64,000 nucleotides of DNA from Shinella sp. PSBB067 (GCF_016839145.1 NZ_CP069303.1:1178001-1242000); one strand, 5' to 3'. Counted from the stretch's first letter, positions 16,469 to 26,461 are shown. Numbers and translations are program-made. The notes: generated by a model from the letters alone, not told the origin.

Positions 16469-16705
16469 ATGCCGAAACGCATTCTGCAGGGCACCGTAGT
16501 CAGCGACAAGAACGACAAGACCGTTGTCGTTCGCGTCGAGCGCCGTTTTGCCCACCCGCTGCTTCAGAAGACCGTTCGCCGGTCCAAGAAGTACAAGGCG
16601 CATGACGAGAACAACCAGTACAAGATCGGCGATGTCGTATCCATCGAGGAATGCGCGCCGATTTCCAAGGACAAGCGCTGGACCGTCGTATCGGCCCACG
16701 CCTAA
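16469..16705 (+). CDS. rpsQ: 30S ribosomal protein S17
   Basis: S17, 78 residues, is a primary 16S rRNA binder with an OB fold; [20 protein letters not shown] is the family signature. It is the last gene of the S10 block: a hairpin and then a strong terminator follow, and rplN starts 236 bp later. Confidence 0.98.
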   Translation: MPKRILQGTVVSDKNDKTVVVRVERRFAHPLLQKTVRRSKKYKAHDENNQYKIGDVVSIEECAPISKDKRWTVVSAHA

Positions 16706-16716
16706 AAACATCGGAT

Positions 16717-16746
16717 TTGGCGCCAGGCCCTTGCGTCTGGCGCCAA
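16717..16746 (+). other. Strong hairpin after rpsQ
   Basis: TTGGCGCCAG (16717-16726) pairs perfectly with CTGGCGCCAA (16737-16746) around a 10-nt loop, 11 bp past the rpsQ stop. It has no T tract. It may protect the 3' end of the S10 message or act with the terminator immediately downstream. Confidence 0.7.
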
Positions 16747-16767
16747 AATCTGTATGAAGCAGCGCAA

Positions 16768-16800
16768 GGACGCTCGGAATCGCGAGCGTTCTTTTGCTTT
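16768..16800 (+). terminator. Terminator of the S10 gene block
   Basis: Stem GGACGCTCG (16768-16776) pairs with CGAGCGTTC (16783-16791), one G-U pair included, and is followed by TTTTGCTTT. It separates rpsQ from rplN, where E. coli also divides its S10 and spc operons. Confidence 0.85.
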
Positions 16801-16941
16801 GAGCGCAGGGAAGGTCCAGTGGGCAACCAACGTGGAAACCACCTTGGCAACACACCACCCCGCGCGAAAACATGAATTTTCATAAGCTGGAACAGGGGGC
16901 TGACACCCAACCGGTCCGGTAAAACAAGAAGGCGACCTGAC

Positions 16942-17310
16942 ATGATTCAGATGCAGACTAACCTCGACGTCGCGGATAATTCCGGCGCACGTCGTGTCAT
17001 GTGCATCAAGGTGCTGGGCGGCTCCAAGCGCAAGTACGCTTCTGTCGGCGACATCATCGTCGTCTCGATCAAGGAAGCGATCCCGCGCGGCCGCGTGAAG
17101 AAGGGTGACGTGATGAAGGCGGTCGTCGTGCGCACCGCCAAGGACATCCGTCGCGCCGACGGCAGCGTCATTCGTTTTGACAACAACGCAGCCGTCCTGA
17201 TCGACAACAAGAAAGAGCCCATCGGCACCCGTATCTTCGGACCGGTTCCGCGCGAACTCCGCGCCAAGAACCACATGAAGATCATCTCGCTGGCTCCCGA
17301 AGTGCTGTAA
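16942..17310 (+). CDS. rplN: 50S ribosomal protein L14
   Basis: L14, 122 residues, forms an intersubunit bridge. [20 protein letters not shown] and [14 protein letters not shown] are diagnostic. It is the first gene of the spc block, after the S10 terminator, so a promoter is expected within 16801-16941. TTGGCA at 16842 is a weak candidate for its -35. Confidence 0.98.
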   Translation: MIQMQTNLDVADNSGARRVMCIKVLGGSKRKYASVGDIIVVSIKEAIPRGRVKKGDVMKAVVVRTAKDIRRADGSVIRFDNNAAVLIDNKKEPIGTRIFGPVPRELRAKNHMKIISLAPEVL

Positions 17311-17322
17311 GGAGCGATGGCT

Positions 17323-17634
17323 ATGCAGAAGATTCGTAAGGGCGACAAGGTCGTCGTGCTCACCGGCAAGGACAAGGGCCGTACCGGTGAAGTTGTTCAG
17401 GTCATGCCGAAGGAAGACCGTGCGGTCGTCAAGGGTATCAACCTGGTGAAGCGTCACCAGCGCCAGACCCAGACCCAGGAAGCCGGCATCATCACCAAGG
17501 AAGCTTCGATCCACCTGTCGAATATCGCGATCGCCGACCCCAAGGACGGCAAGCCGACCCGCGTCGGTTTCAAGGTCGAGGGCGACAAGAAGGTTCGTGT
17601 AGCAAAGCGTTCGGGAGTGTCGATCGATGGCTGA
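17323..17634 (+). CDS. rplX: 50S ribosomal protein L24
   Basis: L24, 103 residues, starts large-subunit assembly by binding the 5' end of 23S rRNA. The KOW motif [18 protein letters not shown] is visible. I chose ATG 17323 because it lies 8 nt after GGAG (17311-17314); the ATG at 17317 is only 2 nt from it. The last 8 bases overlap rplE. Confidence 0.96.
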   Translation: MQKIRKGDKVVVLTGKDKGRTGEVVQVMPKEDRAVVKGINLVKRHQRQTQTQEAGIITKEASIHLSNIAIADPKDGKPTRVGFKVEGDKKVRVAKRSGVSIDG

Positions 17635-18184
17635 CACCAAGTATGAGCCCCGGCTCAAGAAGGAATATGTCGAGCGCATCCGCGCGGCGCTGAGGGAGCA
17701 GTTCTCCTACGCCAACGAGATGCAGATCCCGCGCCTCGAAAAGGTCGTCATCAACATGGGTGTTGGTGAATCGACGGCCGATTCGAAGAAGCCCAGCGTA
17801 GCGGCCGGCGACCTCGCATCGATTGCCGGCCAGAAGCCGGTCATCACGCGCGCCCGCAACTCCATCGCCGGCTTCAAGCTGCGCGAAGGCATGCCGATCG
17901 GCGCGAAGGTGACCCTTCGCGGCGCGCGCATGTATGAATTTCTGGATCGCCTCGTGAACATCGCGCTGCCGCGCGTACGCGACTTCCGTGGTCTGAACCC
18001 GAAGTCCTTCGATGGCCGTGGCAACTTCGCCATGGGCATCAAGGAGCACATTGTGTTCCCTGAGATCAACTACGACAAGGTTGATCAGATGTGGGGCATG
18101 GACATCATCGTTTGCACGACGGCACCGACGGACGACGAAGCACGGGCTCTTCTGAAAGAGTTCAACTTCCCGTTCCGCGCCTGA
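17627..18184 (+). CDS. rplE: 50S ribosomal protein L5
   Basis: L5, 185 residues, carries 5S rRNA into the large subunit. It shows [16 protein letters not shown] and [20 protein letters not shown]. It overlaps rplX by 8 bp, suggesting coupled translation, and is followed by rpsN after 33 bp. Confidence 0.98.
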   Translation: MADTKYEPRLKKEYVERIRAALREQFSYANEMQIPRLEKVVINMGVGESTADSKKPSVAAGDLASIAGQKPVITRARNSIAGFKLREGMPIGAKVTLRGARMYEFLDRLVNIALPRVRDFRGLNPKSFDGRGNFAMGIKEHIVFPEINYDKVDQMWGMDIIVCTTAPTDDEARALLKEFNFPFRA

Positions 18185-18217
18185 CCGTAACGACAAGCGT
18201 AAAGAAGGATAACTGTT

Positions 18218-18523
18218 ATGGCGAAAACCAGCGCAGTAGAAAAGAATAACCGCCGCCGCAAGCTGGTCGCCAGCCAGGCTGCCAAGCGTGCCGCCCTCAA
18301 GGCGATCATCCAGAACCAGTCTCTTCCGATCGAGGAGCGCTTCAAGGCTACCCTGAAGCTTGCCGAAATGCCGCGCAACGGCTCCAAGACCCGCATTCGC
18401 AACCGTTGCGAAGTCACGGGCCGTCCGCGCGCTTTCTATCGCAAACTCAAGATGTCGCGTATTGCGCTTCGCGAACTGGGCAATTCCGGCCGCGTGCCGG
18501 GCATCGTCAAGTCGAGCTGGTAA
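18218..18523 (+). CDS. rpsN: 30S ribosomal protein S14, zinc-free type
   Basis: S14, 101 residues, belongs to the long form that lacks the CxxC zinc pairs: only one Cys is present, in [16 protein letters not shown]. It binds the 30S head next to S3 and S10. AAGGATAACTGTT precedes the ATG. Confidence 0.98.
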   Translation: MAKTSAVEKNNRRRKLVASQAAKRAALKAIIQNQSLPIEERFKATLKLAEMPRNGSKTRIRNRCEVTGRPRAFYRKLKMSRIALRELGNSGRVPGIVKSSW

Positions 18524-18535
18524 GGAGACGGGTAC

Positions 18536-18934
18536 ATGGCAATGACTGATCCCCTGGGCGATATGCTCACCCGTATCCGCAACGGCGCCGCTCGCCGCAA
18601 GTCGAGCGTTTCCACGCCGGCTTCCAAGCTGCGTGCACGCGTCCTGGATGTCCTTCAGTCCGAAGGCTACATCCGCGGATATTCCGAAGTCGAGTTCGGC
18701 AACGGCAAGGCCGAGCTGAACATCGAACTCAAGTACTACGAAGGCGCGTCGGTGATCCGCAAGATCGACCGCGTGTCCAAGCCGGGCCGCCGGGTCTATG
18801 TCTCGGTAAAGTCCATTCCGCAGGTCGCGAACGGCCTCGGCATCACCATCCTTTCGACCCCGAAGGGCGTGATGGCCGATCACCAGGCACGCGAACAGAA
18901 CGTTGGTGGCGAGATTCTTTGCTCCGTCTTCTAA
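18536..18934 (+). CDS. rpsH: 30S ribosomal protein S8
   Basis: S8, 132 residues, is a central-domain 16S rRNA binder and the translational repressor of spc operons in enterobacteria. It has [20 protein letters not shown] and the C-terminal [10 protein letters not shown]. It lies 12 bp after rpsN and 42 bp before rplF. Confidence 0.98.
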   Translation: MAMTDPLGDMLTRIRNGAARRKSSVSTPASKLRARVLDVLQSEGYIRGYSEVEFGNGKAELNIELKYYEGASVIRKIDRVSKPGRRVYVSVKSIPQVANGLGITILSTPKGVMADHQAREQNVGGEILCSVF

Positions 18935-18976
18935 GACAGGGCAGGGATCTCCATAACGAACAGACAGGATAAAACA

Positions 18977-19510
18977 ATGTCTCGTATCGGTAAGAAGCCC
19001 GTTCCGGTTCCCGCTGGTGTCACCGCGACCGTCGACGGTCAGAAGGTTACCGCCAAGGGCCCGAAGGGCGAACTGTTCTTCGTCGCCAATGACGAAGTTT
19101 CGGTCAAGCTCGAAGACAACGCCGTTGTCGTTCAGCCGGTCAACCAGTCCAAGGATGCGCGTTCGAAGTGGGGCATGTCCCGCACGATGATCGAAGGCAT
19201 CTTCAAGGGCGTCAAGGACGGTTACGAGCGCAAGCTCGAAATCAACGGCGTCGGCTACCGCGCGTCTCTGCAGGGCAAGAACCTGCAGCTCGCTCTCGGC
19301 TTCAGCCACGACGTGGTCTACCAGACGCCGGAAGGCATCTCGATTGCTGTGCCGAAGCCGACGGAAATCATCGTTTCCGGCATCAGCAAGCAGCAGGTCG
19401 GCCAGGTCGCCGCGGAAATCCGCGAATATCGTGGCCCCGAGCCCTACAAGGGCAAGGGCGTCAAGTATGCCGAAGAGCGGATTGTCCGCAAAGAAGGCAA
19501 GAAGAAGTAA
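18977..19510 (+). CDS. rplF: 50S ribosomal protein L6
   Basis: L6, 177 residues, is made of two related domains and sits near the factor-binding site. [15 protein letters not shown] and the C-terminal [16 protein letters not shown] are diagnostic. rplR follows after 12 bp. Confidence 0.98.
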   Translation: MSRIGKKPVPVPAGVTATVDGQKVTAKGPKGELFFVANDEVSVKLEDNAVVVQPVNQSKDARSKWGMSRTMIEGIFKGVKDGYERKLEINGVGYRASLQGKNLQLALGFSHDVVYQTPEGISIAVPKPTEIIVSGISKQQVGQVAAEIREYRGPEPYKGKGVKYAEERIVRKEGKKK

Positions 19511-19522
19511 GGATCACGCGAA

Positions 19523-19885
19523 ATGGCTAGCAGGAAAGAAGCTCTCCAGCGCCGCGCCAACCGCGTGCGCCGTTCCATCAAGTCGGTCGCCAATGGCCGT
19601 CCGCGCCTGTCGGTTCATCGCTCGTCGAAGAACATCTACGTACAGGTCATCGATGACGTGGCCGGCAAGACGCTTGCGTCCGCCTCCACGCTCGACACCG
19701 ATCTGCGTCCGTCGCTGAAGACGGGCGCCGACACGGCAGCAGCCGCTGCCGTCGGCAAGCTCATTGCAGAGCGCGCCGTCAAGGCAGGCGTCAAGGAGGT
19801 CGTTTTCGACCGTGGCGCCTTCATCTATCACGGCCGCATCAAGGCTCTCGCCGAAGCTGCCCGTGAAGGTGGTCTCAGCTTCTGA
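19523..19885 (+). CDS. rplR: 50S ribosomal protein L18
   Basis: L18, 120 residues, binds 5S rRNA with L5 and L25. It contains [18 protein letters not shown] and the C-terminal [21 protein letters not shown] 130 bp spacer with a GNRA-capped hairpin follows, which is long for this operon. Confidence 0.98.
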   Translation: MASRKEALQRRANRVRRSIKSVANGRPRLSVHRSSKNIYVQVIDDVAGKTLASASTLDTDLRPSLKTGADTAAAAAVGKLIAERAVKAGVKEVVFDRGAFIYHGRIKALAEAAREGGLSF

Positions 19886-19890
19886 TCGAT

Positions 19891-19916
19891 CGGCGGGCGC
19901 CGCAAGGCGCCTGCCG
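19891..19916 (+). other. GNRA-capped hairpin in the rplR-rpsE spacer
   Basis: CGGCGGGCGCC (19891-19901) pairs with GGCGCCTGCCG (19906-19916), one G-U pair, across the tetraloop GCAA. There is no T tract. It lies 5 bp after the rplR stop and would be a very stable structure within the spc message. Confidence 0.7.
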
Positions 19917-20015
19917 GCCGGATCAGCAGGGTATCCGTCGCTTCCATTCGCCTGAAATGGGGGCGGCTTTCGTCAATCTGCCGATTGCACCCGGAAAAGA
20001 AAAAGGAAAAGGACA

Positions 20016-20582
20016 ATGGCACAGGAAAAGCGCGGTCGCGATGACCGCCAGAACCGCGAAGAGCGCGACAGCGAGTTTGTCGACAAGCTCGTCGCGATCA
20101 ACCGCGTCGCGAAGGTCGTCAAGGGCGGCCGTCGTTTCGGTTTTGCAGCTCTCGTCGTCGTCGGCGACCAGAAGGGCCGCGTCGGCTTCGGCCACGGCAA
20201 GGCTCGTGAAGTTCCCGAAGCGATCCGCAAGGCCACGGAAGCGGCCAAGCGCGACCTCATCTTCGTTCCGCTGCGCTCCGGCCGCACGCTGCACCACGAC
20301 GTGCACGGCCGCCACGGCGCCGGCAAGGTCCTGCTTCGCTCGGCCAAGGCCGGTACCGGCATCATCGCCGGCGGCCCGATGCGCGCCGTCTTCGAAACGC
20401 TCGGCGTTCATGACGTCGTCGCCAAGTCGACCGGTTCCTCGAACCCGTACAACATGATCCGTGCGACGTTCGACGCTCTCAAGAGCCAGATGCACCCGAA
20501 GGACATCGCAGCTCAGCGCGGCATGAAGTACGCCACGCTGCAGGCGCGTCGTCAGTCGGCCGGCGTTGCTGCTGAAGAATAA
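20016..20582 (+). CDS. rpsE: 30S ribosomal protein S5
   Basis: S5, 188 residues, lies at the mRNA entry site and contributes to accuracy. [20 protein letters not shown] and the double-stranded RNA-binding fold are evident. AAAAGGAAAAGGACA precedes the ATG. rpmD follows after 13 bp. Confidence 0.98.
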   Translation: MAQEKRGRDDRQNREERDSEFVDKLVAINRVAKVVKGGRRFGFAALVVVGDQKGRVGFGHGKAREVPEAIRKATEAAKRDLIFVPLRSGRTLHHDVHGRHGAGKVLLRSAKAGTGIIAGGPMRAVFETLGVHDVVAKSTGSSNPYNMIRATFDALKSQMHPKDIAAQRGMKYATLQARRQSAGVAAEE

Positions 20583-20595
20583 GGAGCACTGATCC

Positions 20596-20799
20596 ATGGC
20601 CAAGAAAGAAACCGCCAAGAAGACGGTGACTGTCGAGCAGATCGGCAGCCCCATCCGCCGTCCGGCCGTACAGCGCGCAACGCTCGTCGGCCTGGGCCTC
20701 AACAAGATGCACCGGGTTCGCACGCTGGAAGACACGCCGTCTGTCCGCGGCATGATCCGTGCCGTCCAGCACCTCGTTCGCGTCGTCGACGAGAAGTGA
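20596..20799 (+). CDS. rpmD: 50S ribosomal protein L30
   Basis: L30, 67 residues, is a small large-subunit protein. The family pattern [20 protein letters not shown] and the segment [18 protein letters not shown] are present. It lies 13 bp from each neighbour, rpsE and rplO. Confidence 0.97.
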   Translation: MAKKETAKKTVTVEQIGSPIRRPAVQRATLVGLGLNKMHRVRTLEDTPSVRGMIRAVQHLVRVVDEK

Positions 20800-20812
20800 G
20801 GGAGTAGAGATC

Positions 20813-21292
20813 ATGAAGCTTAACGAAATCAAGGACAACGAAGGTTCCACGAAGGGTCGCAAGCGCCTCGGTCGCGGTATCGGCTCCGGCAAGGGCAAGA
20901 CCGGTGGTCGCGGTGTCAAGGGTCAGAAGGCTCGTTCGGGCGTCGCCATCAACGGCTTCGAAGGCGGTCAGATGCCCATCTACCGTCGCCTGCCGAAGCG
21001 CGGCTTCAACAACATCTTCGCGTCCGACTTCGTCATCGTTTCCCTGGACCGCGTCCAGAAGGCGATCGATGCCGGCAAGCTCGACGCCAAGGCGACCGTT
21101 GATGCCGCCGCCCTCAAGGCAGCCGGCGTCATCCGTCGCGAAAAGGACGGTGTGCGGATCCTCGCCGACGGCGAACTGAAGGCCAAGGTGGCCTTCGAGG
21201 TCGCCGGCGCCTCCAAGCCGGCGGTCGAGAAGATCGAAAAGGCCGGTGGTTCTGTAAAGCTGCTGGCAGCCGCCGCGGAAGCCGCGGAATAA
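20813..21292 (+). CDS. rplO: 50S ribosomal protein L15
   Basis: L15, 159 residues, is a late-assembly protein of the large subunit. The glycine-rich N-terminus [20 protein letters not shown] is typical. I start it at ATG 20813 ([11 protein letters not shown]) after GGGAG; an 18-codon extension into rpmD is not credible. A strong terminator follows 12 bp after the stop. Confidence 0.97.
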   Translation: MKLNEIKDNEGSTKGRKRLGRGIGSGKGKTGGRGVKGQKARSGVAINGFEGGQMPIYRRLPKRGFNNIFASDFVIVSLDRVQKAIDAGKLDAKATVDAAALKAAGVIRREKDGVRILADGELKAKVAFEVAGASKPAVEKIEKAGGSVKLLAAAAEAAE

Positions 21293-21304
21293 TTCGACAA
21301 ATAG

Positions 21305-21335
21305 TCGCCCGGTGTGCTTCACACCGGGCGATTTT
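21305..21335 (+). terminator. Terminator of the spc gene block, after rplO
   Basis: A perfect 11-bp stem, TCGCCCGGTGT (21305-21315) against ACACCGGGCGA (21321-21331), with loop GCTTC and a following TTTT. It separates rplO from secY. Confidence 0.85.
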
Positions 21336-21422
21336 GCTCCCATATGTGAGCCTCACAACGACGGCCCGGATTCGCTTCCCCGCTGTTGTCCGGAAGAAAA
21401 ACCAGGGTGAGGCCGGGATTGC

Positions 21423-21451
21423 TTGACAATCCGCGTTTCAACCGGTTTAGG
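21423..21451 (+). promoter_or_regulatory. Candidate promoter of secY-adk
   Basis: A consensus -35 TTGACA (21423-21428) and TTTAGG (21446-21451) with 17 bp spacing, located between the rplO terminator and secY. The -10 is weak. It fits secY-adk forming a separate unit in this organism. Confidence 0.5.
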
Positions 21452-21608
21452 CTCCATCCGCCCGATTTGCTGCAATGGCAGAAGGGCACGACCAATTTCA
21501 GCATCGGCGTCGTCGGTCCGGGGAGGGCCGGTCGCGGGTGCCAACGGATCAGCCATTCCGGACCTGGCCGGGCTTCACCGCCGCCGGATCGGCTACGCGG
21601 AGAAATGC

Positions 21609-22949
21609 ATGGCTTCGGCAGCGGAACAACTCGCCTCTAATCTCAACTTCTCGACTTTCGCCAAGGCGGAAGACCTGAAGAAGCGTCTCTGGTTCACGCT
21701 GGGCGCGCTGCTCGTCTATCGTCTCGGCACCTACATCCCGTTGCCGGGTCTCAATCCCGATGCCTTCGCGCAGGCCTTCCGCGGCCAGTCGAGCGGCATT
21801 CTCGGCCTCTTCAACATGTTCTCCGGCGGCGCCGTCGAGCGCATGGCGATCTTCGCGCTCGGCATCATGCCGTACATTTCCGCGTCGATCATCGTGCAGC
21901 TCATGACCTCGGTCGTTCCGTCGCTGGAGCAGTTGAAGAAGGAGGGCGAGCAGGGCCGCAAGATCATCAACCAGTATACCCGCTACGGCACCGTGCTGCT
22001 CGGCGCGCTGCAGGCCTACGGCATTTCCGTCGGCCTGGAGAGCGGGGCAGGGCTGGTCAACGATCCGGGCTGGTTCTTCCGCATCTCCACCGTCATCTCG
22101 CTGCTCGGCGGCACCATGTTCCTGATGTGGCTCGGCGAGCAGATCACCTCGCGCGGCATCGGCAACGGCATTTCGCTGATCATCTTCGCCGGCATCGTCG
22201 CGGCGCTGCCCCGCGCCCTCGGCAACACGCTGGAACTCGGCCGCACCGGCCAGCTTTCGATCGGCGTCGTGCTGGCGGTCGTCGTCATGGCGGTCTGCGT
22301 CATCGCCCTCATCGTCTTCGTCGAGCGCGCCCAGCGCCGCCTGCTGATCCAGTATCCCAAGCGCCAGGTCGGCAACCGCATGTTCCAGGGCGACACCTCG
22401 CACCTGCCGCTGAAGCTCAACACCTCGGGCGTCATCCCGGCGATCTTCGCCTCCTCGCTGCTGCTGCTGCCGGCAACGCTCGCGGGCTTCTCGAACACCT
22501 CGGAAATGCCCGCCTGGGCGACGTCGGTCATCGCGTCCCTCGGCCACGGCAAGCCGCTCTACATGGTGCTCTATGCCGGCATGATCGCCTTCTTCGCCTT
22601 CTTCTACACGGCCATCGTCTTCAATCCGAAGGACACGGCCGACAACCTGAAGAAGCACGGCGGCTTCATCCCCGGCATCCGTCCGGGCGAGCGCACCGCC
22701 GAGTATATCGACTACGTGCTGACCCGCATTACGGTCGTCGGCGCGGCTTACCTGATGTTCGTCTGTATCCTTCCTGAAATACTCATCGCGCAGACCGGCG
22801 TGCCATTCTACCTTGGTGGTACGTCGCTTTTGATTGTTGTCAGCGTGACCCTGGATACTGTAGCACAGATACAGGGCCACCTGATTGCCCAGCAGTATGA
22901 GGGGCTGATCAAGAAGTCGAAGCTGCGTGGAGGAAAGAGGGGACGATGA
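21609..22949 (+). CDS. secY: Protein translocase subunit SecY
   Basis: SecY, 446 residues with ten predicted membrane helices, is the channel subunit of the Sec translocon. The signatures [11 protein letters not shown] and [16 protein letters not shown] (helix 2) and the cytoplasmic loop [16 protein letters not shown] segment [19 protein letters not shown] are present. I chose ATG 21609 ([15 protein letters not shown]), which gives the expected rhizobial length; a 62-codon upstream extension is basic and non-homologous. It overlaps adk by 4 bp (ATGA), so the two are translationally coupled. Confidence 0.97.
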   Translation: MASAAEQLASNLNFSTFAKAEDLKKRLWFTLGALLVYRLGTYIPLPGLNPDAFAQAFRGQSSGILGLFNMFSGGAVERMAIFALGIMPYISASIIVQLMTSVVPSLEQLKKEGEQGRKIINQYTRYGTVLLGALQAYGISVGLESGAGLVNDPGWFFRISTVISLLGGTMFLMWLGEQITSRGIGNGISLIIFAGIVAALPRALGNTLELGRTGQLSIGVVLAVVVMAVCVIALIVFVERAQRRLLIQYPKRQVGNRMFQGDTSHLPLKLNTSGVIPAIFASSLLLLPATLAGFSNTSEMPAWATSVIASLGHGKPLYMVLYAGMIAFFAFFYTAIVFNPKDTADNLKKHGGFIPGIRPGERTAEYIDYVLTRITVVGAAYLMFVCILPEILIAQTGVPFYLGGTSLLIVVSVTLDTVAQIQGHLIAQQYEGLIKKSKLRGGKRGR

Positions 22950-23530
22950 GACTGATTTTTCTGGGGCCGCCGGGCGCTGGCAAGGGAACGCAAGCCAAGC
23001 TCCTGACGGAGAAGTACGGTATTCCGCAGCTTTCCACGGGTGACATGCTGCGCGCGGCCGTCGCCGCCGGCACGGATGTCGGCCAGCGGGCGAAGGCCGT
23101 CATGGATGCCGGCCAGCTCGTCTCCGACGCGATCGTCAACGAGATCGTGTCCGACCGCGTCGATTCGCCGGACTGTGCCAGGGGCTTCATCCTCGACGGC
23201 TATCCGCGCACGGTTCCGCAGGCCGAGGCGCTCGACCGGATCCTCGCCGGCAAGGGCATCGCGCTCGACGCCGTGATCGAATTGAAGGTCGACGAGGACG
23301 CGCTGGTCAAGCGCATGGAGAATCGCGTGGCGGAAACGGTCGCCGCCGGCGGCACGGTCCGTTCCGACGACAATCCGGAGGCCTTCAAGCGCCGCCTGAC
23401 TGAATACCGCGAAAAGACCGCGCCGCTGTCGAACTACTACGCTTCGACGGGCAAGCTTCAGACGGTCGACGGCATGGCCAATGTCGACAAGGTGACCGCC
23501 GAGATCGCGGGAATCCTCGAGAACGCCTGA
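22946..23530 (+). CDS. adk: Adenylate kinase
   Basis: Adenylate kinase, 194 residues, interconverts ATP and AMP with 2 ADP. The P-loop [10 protein letters not shown] lies at residues 7-16, and the NMP-binding and [10 protein letters not shown] motifs follow. The LID domain is short and lacks zinc-binding cysteines, as in other alphaproteobacterial enzymes. It is coupled to secY, the arrangement seen in many bacteria. Confidence 0.98.
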   Translation: MRLIFLGPPGAGKGTQAKLLTEKYGIPQLSTGDMLRAAVAAGTDVGQRAKAVMDAGQLVSDAIVNEIVSDRVDSPDCARGFILDGYPRTVPQAEALDRILAGKGIALDAVIELKVDEDALVKRMENRVAETVAAGGTVRSDDNPEAFKRRLTEYREKTAPLSNYYASTGKLQTVDGMANVDKVTAEIAGILENA

Positions 23531-23558
23531 TACAGGGTTAAAAAGGACGGCCGGGGAG

Positions 23559-23587
23559 TTGACTTTTTCGGCCGATTCCCCTTAAGA
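23559..23587 (+). promoter_or_regulatory. Candidate promoter of rpsM
   Basis: TTGACT (23559-23564) and TTAAGA (23582-23587) are separated by 17 bp within the 228 bp adk-rpsM spacer. It would start a short unit ending at the terminator downstream of rpsM. Confidence 0.4.
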
Positions 23588-23758
23588 CAGCGCCAACTCG
23601 CGACATACCATTGCGATCGGCGCGGATTTCAGAGAGTGAAGTCCGGGTACGGTCGTTTTCGACATGTCCCGAACATCGGATTGAGCAGCGGCTTTCGTGG
23701 CCGTATCGAATGAAGAAGACCACTTGCCGGATGGCAACTGGAAGCAAGGAGAACAGGC

Positions 23759-24127
23759 GTGGCACGTATCGCTGGCGTCAACATCCCGACCGCGAAGCGC
23801 GTCGTAATCGCGCTCCGTTACATTCACGGGATCGGCCCGAAGTTTGCACAGGAAATCATCGAGAAGGTCGGTATCCCGGCCGATCGCCGCGTGCATCAGC
23901 TCACGGACGCAGAGATCCTGCAGATCCGCGAAGCCATCGACCGCGACTACCAGGTCGAAGGCGACCTGCGTCGCGAGACCTCGATGAACATCAAGCGTCT
24001 CATGGACCTCGGCTGCTACCGTGGCCTGCGTCACCGTCGTGGCCTTCCGGTCCGCGGTCAGCGCACGCACACCAATGCCCGCACCCGCAAGGGTCCGGCC
24101 AAGGCCATCGCAGGCAAGAAGAAGTAA
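23759..24127 (+). CDS. rpsM: 30S ribosomal protein S13 (GTG start)
   Basis: S13, 122 residues, forms head bridges to the large subunit and contacts P-site tRNA. The start is GTG 23759, preceded by AAGGAGAACAGGC, giving [30 protein letters not shown] sequence. The basic tail [24 protein letters not shown] is intact. Unusually, a good terminator follows directly, separating rpsM from rpsK. Confidence 0.98.
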   Translation: MARIAGVNIPTAKRVVIALRYIHGIGPKFAQEIIEKVGIPADRRVHQLTDAEILQIREAIDRDYQVEGDLRRETSMNIKRLMDLGCYRGLRHRRGLPVRGQRTHTNARTRKGPAKAIAGKKK

Positions 24128-24148
24128 TTTCCCGGAAACGGGGAACGG

Positions 24149-24177
24149 GAGGCTGGCGCTTCGCGCCGGCCTCTTTT
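24149..24177 (+). terminator. Terminator between rpsM and rpsK
   Basis: GAGGCTGGCGC (24149-24159) pairs with GCGCCGGCCTC (24163-24173), one G-U pair, with loop TTC and a following TTTT. It lies 21 bp after the rpsM stop. Confidence 0.8.
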
Positions 24178-24218
24178 GAGTTTCGAGCGGGGCCTCGCAT
24201 TCGTCAAGAAGCCCCGGT

Positions 24219-24347
24219 CGGTGGAGCTGCTGGCATTACGGCAGTGACGATATCGCCGCAGACGGAAGCCTTCGGGCCTGTCTGCAATTACTGTTCAGGG
24301 CAGGGGTTTCGACCCGGCCCGGTGGAGCCGCTGGCATTACGGCGGTG
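24219..24347 (+). repeat. Two copies of a 28-nt hairpin motif before rpsK
   Basis: Copy 1 is at 24219-24246 and copy 2 at 24320-24347, a period of 101 bp. Each reads CGGTGGAGC(Y)GCTGGCATTACGG then C(R)GTG in spirit: they differ at two positions only. In copy 1 the stem is GCTGCTG / CGGCAGT and in copy 2 GCCGCTG / CGGCGGT, both around loop GCATTA. The two substitutions face each other, turning a U-A pair into C-G. Confidence 0.75.
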
Positions 24348-24371
24348 TCGAGATCAACGAAAGGACTATCC

Positions 24372-24761
24372 ATGGCCAAGGAAGCCGCACGCGTCCGCCG
24401 TCGCGAACGCAAGAACATCACCTCGGGTGTTGCTCACGTCAATTCTTCGTTCAACAACACGATGATCACCATCACCGACGCGCAGGGCAACGCCATTGCC
24501 TGGTCGTCCGCTGGTGCAAAGGGCTTCAAGGGTTCGCGCAAGTCGACCCCGTTCGCCGCCCAGATCGCCGCCGAAGACTGCGCCAAGAAGGCCCAGGAAC
24601 ACGGCATGAAGTCGCTGGAAGTCGAAGTCTGCGGTCCGGGTTCCGGCCGTGAATCGGCTCTGCGCGCCCTCCAGGCTGCCGGCTTCATGATCACGTCCAT
24701 CCGCGACGTGACCCCGATCCCGCACAACGGTTGCCGTCCGCGCAAGAAGCGCCGCGTCTGA
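24372..24761 (+). CDS. rpsK: 30S ribosomal protein S11
   Basis: S11, 129 residues, lies in the platform of the 30S subunit at the Shine-Dalgarno helix. It carries [20 protein letters not shown] and the basic C-terminus [11 protein letters not shown]. The start is ATG 24372, after AAGGA; a nine-codon extension lacks support. It opens the rpsK-rpoA-rplQ unit behind the paired hairpins. Confidence 0.98.
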   Translation: MAKEAARVRRRERKNITSGVAHVNSSFNNTMITITDAQGNAIAWSSAGAKGFKGSRKSTPFAAQIAAEDCAKKAQEHGMKSLEVEVCGPGSGRESALRALQAAGFMITSIRDVTPIPHNGCRPRKKRRV

Positions 24762-24861
24762 TCATCGCATTCGAACAACCGTGGAGGCCTTCCGGCGTCC
24801 ACGGTACTTCAGGGCTCGGCCGCCACGATTGGATGGTGGCGGCGAACGGAAGGCAAAACAC

Positions 24862-25872
24862 ATGATCCAGAAAAACTGGCAGGAACTGATCAAGCCGAAC
24901 AAGGTGGAGTTCTCCTCCTCCGGCCGCACCAAGGCAAGCCTTGTTGCAGAGCCGCTGGAGCGTGGCTTCGGCCTGACGCTCGGCAACGCGCTGCGGCGCG
25001 TGCTCCTGTCGTCGTTGCGCGGTGCGGCTGTGACCGCCGTGCAGATCGACGGCGTCCTGCACGAGTTCTCCTCCATCCCGGGCGTCCGGGAAGACGTGAC
25101 GGACATCGTGCTCAACATCAAGGAAATCGCCATCAAGATGGATGGCGACGATGCCAAGCGCATGGTCGTGCGCAAGCAGGGTCCGGGCGTCGTGACGGCT
25201 GGTGACATCCAGACGGTCGGCGACATCGAGATCCTGAACCCCGACCACGTCATCTGCACCCTCGACGAGGGCGCGGAAATCCGCATGGAGTTCACGGTCA
25301 ACAACGGCAAGGGCTACGTCCCGGCCGACCGCAACCGCTCCGAAGACGCGCCGATCGGCCTCATCCCGGTCGACAGCCTCTACTCGCCGGTCAAGAAAGT
25401 GTCCTACAAGGTGGAAAACACCCGTGAAGGCCAGGTTCTCGACTACGACAAGCTGACGATGACCATCGAGACCGACGGTTCCGTCACGGGCGAAGACGCG
25501 ATCGCGTTCGCGGCCCGCATTCTCCAGGACCAGCTCTCGGTCTTCGTCAACTTCGACGAACCGCAGAAGGAAGCCGAGGAAGAATCGGTCACGGAACTGG
25601 CGTTCAACCCGGCGCTCCTCAAGAAGGTCGACGAACTGGAACTTTCCGTCCGTTCGGCGAACTGCCTGAAGAACGACAACATCGTCTATATCGGCGATCT
25701 CATTCAGAAGACCGAAGCCGAAATGCTTCGCACTCCGAATTTTGGTCGCAAGTCGCTCAACGAGATCAAGGAAGTTCTCGCTTCCATGGGCCTGCACCTC
25801 GGCATGGAAGTGCCCGCATGGCCGCCGGAGAACATCGAAGATCTCGCCAAGCGCTACGAAGACCAGTACTAA
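24862..25872 (+). CDS. rpoA: RNA polymerase alpha subunit
   Basis: Alpha subunit, 336 residues. The N-terminal domain (about 1-230) dimerises and nucleates core assembly and includes [22 protein letters not shown] sequence; the C-terminal domain (about 255-325) contacts UP elements and activators and shows [21 protein letters not shown] start at ATG 24862 (MIQKNWQEL) after GGAAGG. A 27-codon extension into the rpsK-rpoA spacer is not credible. Confidence 0.99.
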   Translation: MIQKNWQELIKPNKVEFSSSGRTKASLVAEPLERGFGLTLGNALRRVLLSSLRGAAVTAVQIDGVLHEFSSIPGVREDVTDIVLNIKEIAIKMDGDDAKRMVVRKQGPGVVTAGDIQTVGDIEILNPDHVICTLDEGAEIRMEFTVNNGKGYVPADRNRSEDAPIGLIPVDSLYSPVKKVSYKVENTREGQVLDYDKLTMTIETDGSVTGEDAIAFAARILQDQLSVFVNFDEPQKEAEEESVTELAFNPALLKKVDELELSVRSANCLKNDNIVYIGDLIQKTEAEMLRTPNFGRKSLNEIKEVLASMGLHLGMEVPAWPPENIEDLAKRYEDQY

Positions 25873-25910
25873 GGCCGCACGCGCCCCTCGGGGCGCGTGA
25901 CGCTGGCCTT
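25871..25910 (+). other. Nested inverted repeats between rpoA and rplQ
   Basis: An outer pair AAGGCC (25871-25876) / GGCCTT (25905-25910) encloses ACGCGCCCC (25879-25887) / GGGGCGCGT (25890-25898). It begins at the rpoA stop codon and has no T tract, so it is a candidate message-stabilising or processing structure rather than a terminator. Confidence 0.6.
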
Positions 25911-26012
25911 AGCATCTATGAACTGCGCATATACCTTTGTCCCGCACGGCGGGACGGACATGCGCCACCATCAAACGGCAGGCCACCTGCCTGCATGTGA
26001 AGGAGAATCGAG

Positions 26013-26438
26013 ATGCGCCACCAGAATTCGGGTCGCAAACTCAACCGTACCGCCAGCCACCGCAAGGCGATGTTCGCCAACATGGCTGCCTCGCTCATCC
26101 AGCATGAGCAGATCGTAACGACGCTGCCGAAGGCGAAGGAAATCCGCCCGATCGTCGAGAAGCTCGTCACCCTCGGCAAGCGCGGCGACCTGCACGCTCG
26201 CCGCCAGGCGATCTCGCAGATCCGCGACGTTGCCGTCGTTTCGAAGCTCTTCGACGCGATCGCAAGCCGCTATGCCAACCGCAACGGTGGCTACCTGCGC
26301 ATCATGAAGGCCGGCTACCGCCACGGCGACAACGCCCCGCTCGCCGTCATCGAGTTCGTCGACCGCGACGTCGATGCCAAGGGCGCGGCCGACAAGGCCC
26401 GCGTTGCCGCTGAAGCGGAAGCTGCCGAAGCCGCCTGA
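26013..26438 (+). CDS. rplQ: 50S ribosomal protein L17
   Basis: L17, 141 residues. [20 protein letters not shown] is the invariant family N-terminus, and [22 protein letters not shown] is typical. It is the last gene of the ribosomal cluster, ends in an Ala/Glu-rich tail, and is followed by a perfect terminator. Confidence 0.98.
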   Translation: MRHQNSGRKLNRTASHRKAMFANMAASLIQHEQIVTTLPKAKEIRPIVEKLVTLGKRGDLHARRQAISQIRDVAVVSKLFDAIASRYANRNGGYLRIMKAGYRHGDNAPLAVIEFVDRDVDAKGAADKARVAAEAEAAEAA

Positions 26439-26461
26439 TCCCTTCGGGACACGGAATGAAG

